Source of the DNA: Deltaproteobacteria bacterium
GTDB taxonomy: Bacteria > UBA10199 > GCA-002796325 > JACPFF01
Assembly: GCA_016183065.1 (NCBI GenBank)
Contig: JACPFF010000003.1
Span: 1 to 6,975, forward strand
Direction of reading: 5' to 3'
DNA length: 6,975 bases
How positions within the stretch are numbered: position 1 is the first letter of the stretch; the number at the start of each line of letters is the position of its first letter. This document shows positions 6,255-6,975 of the stretch, one piece after another. Made by a program: the position numbers and the translations under genes. The notes under the pieces were generated by a model that saw only the letters and a program-made list of their open reading frames with translations, was not told where the DNA came from and did no database searches.

Positions 6255-6554
6255 TCAATAGCCCAAGCAACTCAACGGATGAATCGCCCACAGCTTGAGA
6301 CACTCCGCAAAATACGGCCCGATGGGCGGCGAAAGATTCTGAATGGTGCAATTGGTGGATTTCACGCATCCAGATTTGTAGGCTCCGTAATTATCCTTGA
6401 TTTCCTGATAGCTCACCCCACCGGAATACACCACGCCGGGCACGGCTTGAAAGAGACCGCCATTATTAAGCTGTTTGAGGACACTGGTTTTCGTGACAAA
6501 CTTCGTACTGGTATAGGCGATTTTCCATTCCCCGTTGGGGCACCAAAACGGAAC
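6255..6554 (-). pseudogene. Unidentified 99-codon open frame, probably a gene fragment
   Basis: On the minus strand a frame is open from just after a TAA (6557-6555) to a TGA at 6257-6255. It reads like real protein: PNGEWKIAYTSTKFV near the start, GGVSYQEIKDNYGAYKSG in the middle, and five cysteines overall with four in the last 40 residues (at 63, 69, 85 and 96). It has no ATG; the first GTG (6443) lacks a ribosome-binding site. It overlaps the end of the recombinase frame (6466-6554) in another phase. The best reading is the 3' end of an unknown gene joined to recombinase sequence by rearrangement. Because it precedes the radical SAM operon on the same strand and is Cys-rich at its end, a peptide-substrate role cannot be excluded but has little support. 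I recognise no family. Confidence 0.35.
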
Positions 6555-6580
6555 TTAACGGCTTTTCCAAAACCAGAAGG

Positions 6581-6603
6581 TGGGACGCGCGAAGCGCGTC
6601 CCA
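6581..6603. repeat. 10-bp perfect hairpin in the recombinase remnant
   Basis: TGGGACGCGC (6581-6590) and GCGCGTCCCA (6594-6603) are perfectly complementary around a GAA loop. It encodes the WDALRAS part of the recombinase tail on the minus strand. Confidence 0.65.
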
Positions 6604-6644
6604 AGGATTCCCGCCGAATTCCCCCAACGAATTCAGAATTTTTG

Positions 6645-6658
6645 GCGCGCTTGCGCGC
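6645..6658. repeat. GCGCGC-TT-GCGCGC hairpin
   Basis: Six-bp self-complementary arms separated by two bases. It is the second of four stem-loops within about 150 bp. A two-base loop is too tight unless a pair opens, so physical folding is less certain than for the neighbours. Confidence 0.4.
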
Positions 6659-6679
6659 ACTGTTTTTTCGCCAAGAAAC

Positions 6680-6692
6680 AGGTGCGAGCCAA
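6680..6692. repeat. 13-bp direct repeat, copy 1 (copy 2 at 6784-6796)
   Basis: AGGTGCGAGCCAA occurs at 6680-6692 and again at 6784-6796, 104 bp apart. The two copies fall in different reading phases of the recombinase (FGSHLF versus WLAPF), so protein constraint does not explain the match. Confidence 0.55.
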
Positions 6693-6705
6693 AGATTTCT
6701 TTGGC
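6688..6705. repeat. 7-bp hairpin in the recombinase remnant
   Basis: GCCAAAG (6688-6694) pairs with CTTTGGC (6699-6705) across an ATTT loop. It abuts the next hairpin with one base between them. Confidence 0.5.
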
Positions 6706-6706
6706 A

Positions 6707-6731
6707 CAGACCTTTTTAGCAAAAAGGTCTG
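6707..6731. repeat. 11-bp perfect hairpin, terminator-like
   Basis: CAGACCTTTTT (6707-6717) and AAAAAGGTCTG (6721-6731) form a perfect 11-bp stem with an AGC loop. The short GC-containing base and A/T-rich top do not match an intrinsic terminator, where the T-run follows the stem. It lies inside the recombinase reading frame. Confidence 0.65.
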
Positions 6732-6880
6732 AATCAGAAGCAATTTTGTCCAAGGATTGAGCGTCTTTTAGCCAGTTTTGGAAAGGTGCGAGCCAATCAT
6801 TCTGCTTGTGTGAAAGAGTATTCATTTCTTCTTCGAGCGACTTCTTGGTAGCGTAAGCTTCCCCATTACGTAGACAGTTC

Positions 6881-6975
6881 TCAAGTAGAATGTTGTGTCT
6901 CCAATGCCCGTCGATACACCGTCGGGGGCATGCCGCCCAGCGCCTCATGCGGGCGGTCTTCGTTGTAGCGATACA
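6881..6975 (-). mobile_element. IS3-family transposase OrfB, C-terminal 30 codons (5' partial)
   Basis: On the minus strand the frame entering from the right edge reads YRYNEDRPHEALGGMPPTVY and then RRALETQHST before a TGA at 6883-6881. YN..RPH.ALG..(T)P..Y is the conserved end of the IS3-family DDE transposase (integrase core, OrfB). Most of the gene, including its catalytic residues, lies outside the window, so its integrity cannot be judged. The recombinase remnant begins within about ten bases of the stop, leaving little room for a full terminal inverted repeat; none was recognised. Either the repeat extends into the apparent recombinase frame or the element end is deleted. Confidence 0.85.

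Larger units (their letters stand above)
6466..6876 (-). pseudogene. Large serine recombinase, C-terminal fragment
   Basis: About 135 codons of a minus-strand frame match the end of large serine recombinases. It starts LRNGEAYATKKSLEEEMNTL, which corresponds to the charged 'LNG.I....Y..KK.EL..E...L' coiled-coil region. WLAPFQNWLKDAQSLDKIA follows, then KEIFGSHLFL and a degenerate GGNPWDALRAS tail. The catalytic N-terminal resolvase domain, the recombinase domain and the zinc ribbon are all absent; upstream the frame runs straight into the end of an IS3 transposase. The last 25 or so codons before the stop at 6468-6466 do not resemble the family and are probably read-through into the neighbouring fragment. 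The protein would be inactive. Its DNA is unusually rich in hairpins (6581-6731). It marks the edge of a former integrated element. Confidence 0.62.

Noticed and set aside
6051-6719. 222-codon plus-strand open frame
   Set aside because: It runs antisense across the radical SAM start, the promoter region and the recombinase remnant, and has no coherent protein motif.
6707-6731. Intrinsic terminator
   Set aside because: The T-run lies inside the stem, not after it, and the site is within a recognisable coding remnant; kept only as a hairpin.
1-6975. CRISPR array, tRNA or rRNA
   Set aside because: No regularly spaced repeats and no recognisable tRNA or rRNA signatures were found on either strand by eye.

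Overview
The window is accessory DNA from a bacterium. It has polymorphic-toxin (Rhs) sequence and pieces of two insertion sequences and a recombinase. The two-membrane-segment histidine kinase and the Rhs locus suggest a Gram-negative cell envelope, but nothing here fixes the phylum. Base composition is patchy: the Rhs core pieces are very GC-rich, while the minus-strand operon and the flanking genes are closer to balanced.

Left part (1-2283, plus strand). The window opens inside an rhs gene. About 47 residues of the conserved core end are followed by a ~225-residue variable tail, which is the likely toxin domain. A five-helix membrane protein follows 30 bp later behind a strong ribosome-binding site, in the position of an immunity gene. 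Next comes debris: the last ~53 codons of an IS630-type transposase (minus strand) fused to a broken, stop-interrupted second rhs core piece (1630-2283). The last 16 bases of that piece are identical to the first 16 bases of the window and then diverge sharply, which marks a rearrangement point.

Central part (2339-6107, minus strand). This is a compact intact operon, in transcription order: a radical SAM enzyme with a reduced auxiliary-cluster region (6107-4938), a hidden 44-codon basic peptide gene (4990-4856), an MFS exporter (4859-3474) and a sensor histidine kinase (3460-2339). The peptide gene overlaps the radical SAM 3' end and stops inside the exporter's start codon (ATGA). A TTGACA-type promoter inside a nested inverted repeat lies just upstream of the operon. 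Peptide-modifying enzyme, small peptide, exporter and kinase together suggest a ribosomally made, modified and exported peptide with a sensing arm. No response regulator, protease or separate leader-binding protein is visible. This is the part most likely to be a new system, and the functional link is inference.

Right part (6255-6975, minus strand). An unidentified Cys-containing open frame of 99 codons follows the 3' end of a large serine recombinase whose tail contains four closely spaced hairpins. The window ends in the last 30 codons of an IS3-family transposase. The operon is thus bracketed by mobile-element remnants on both sides.
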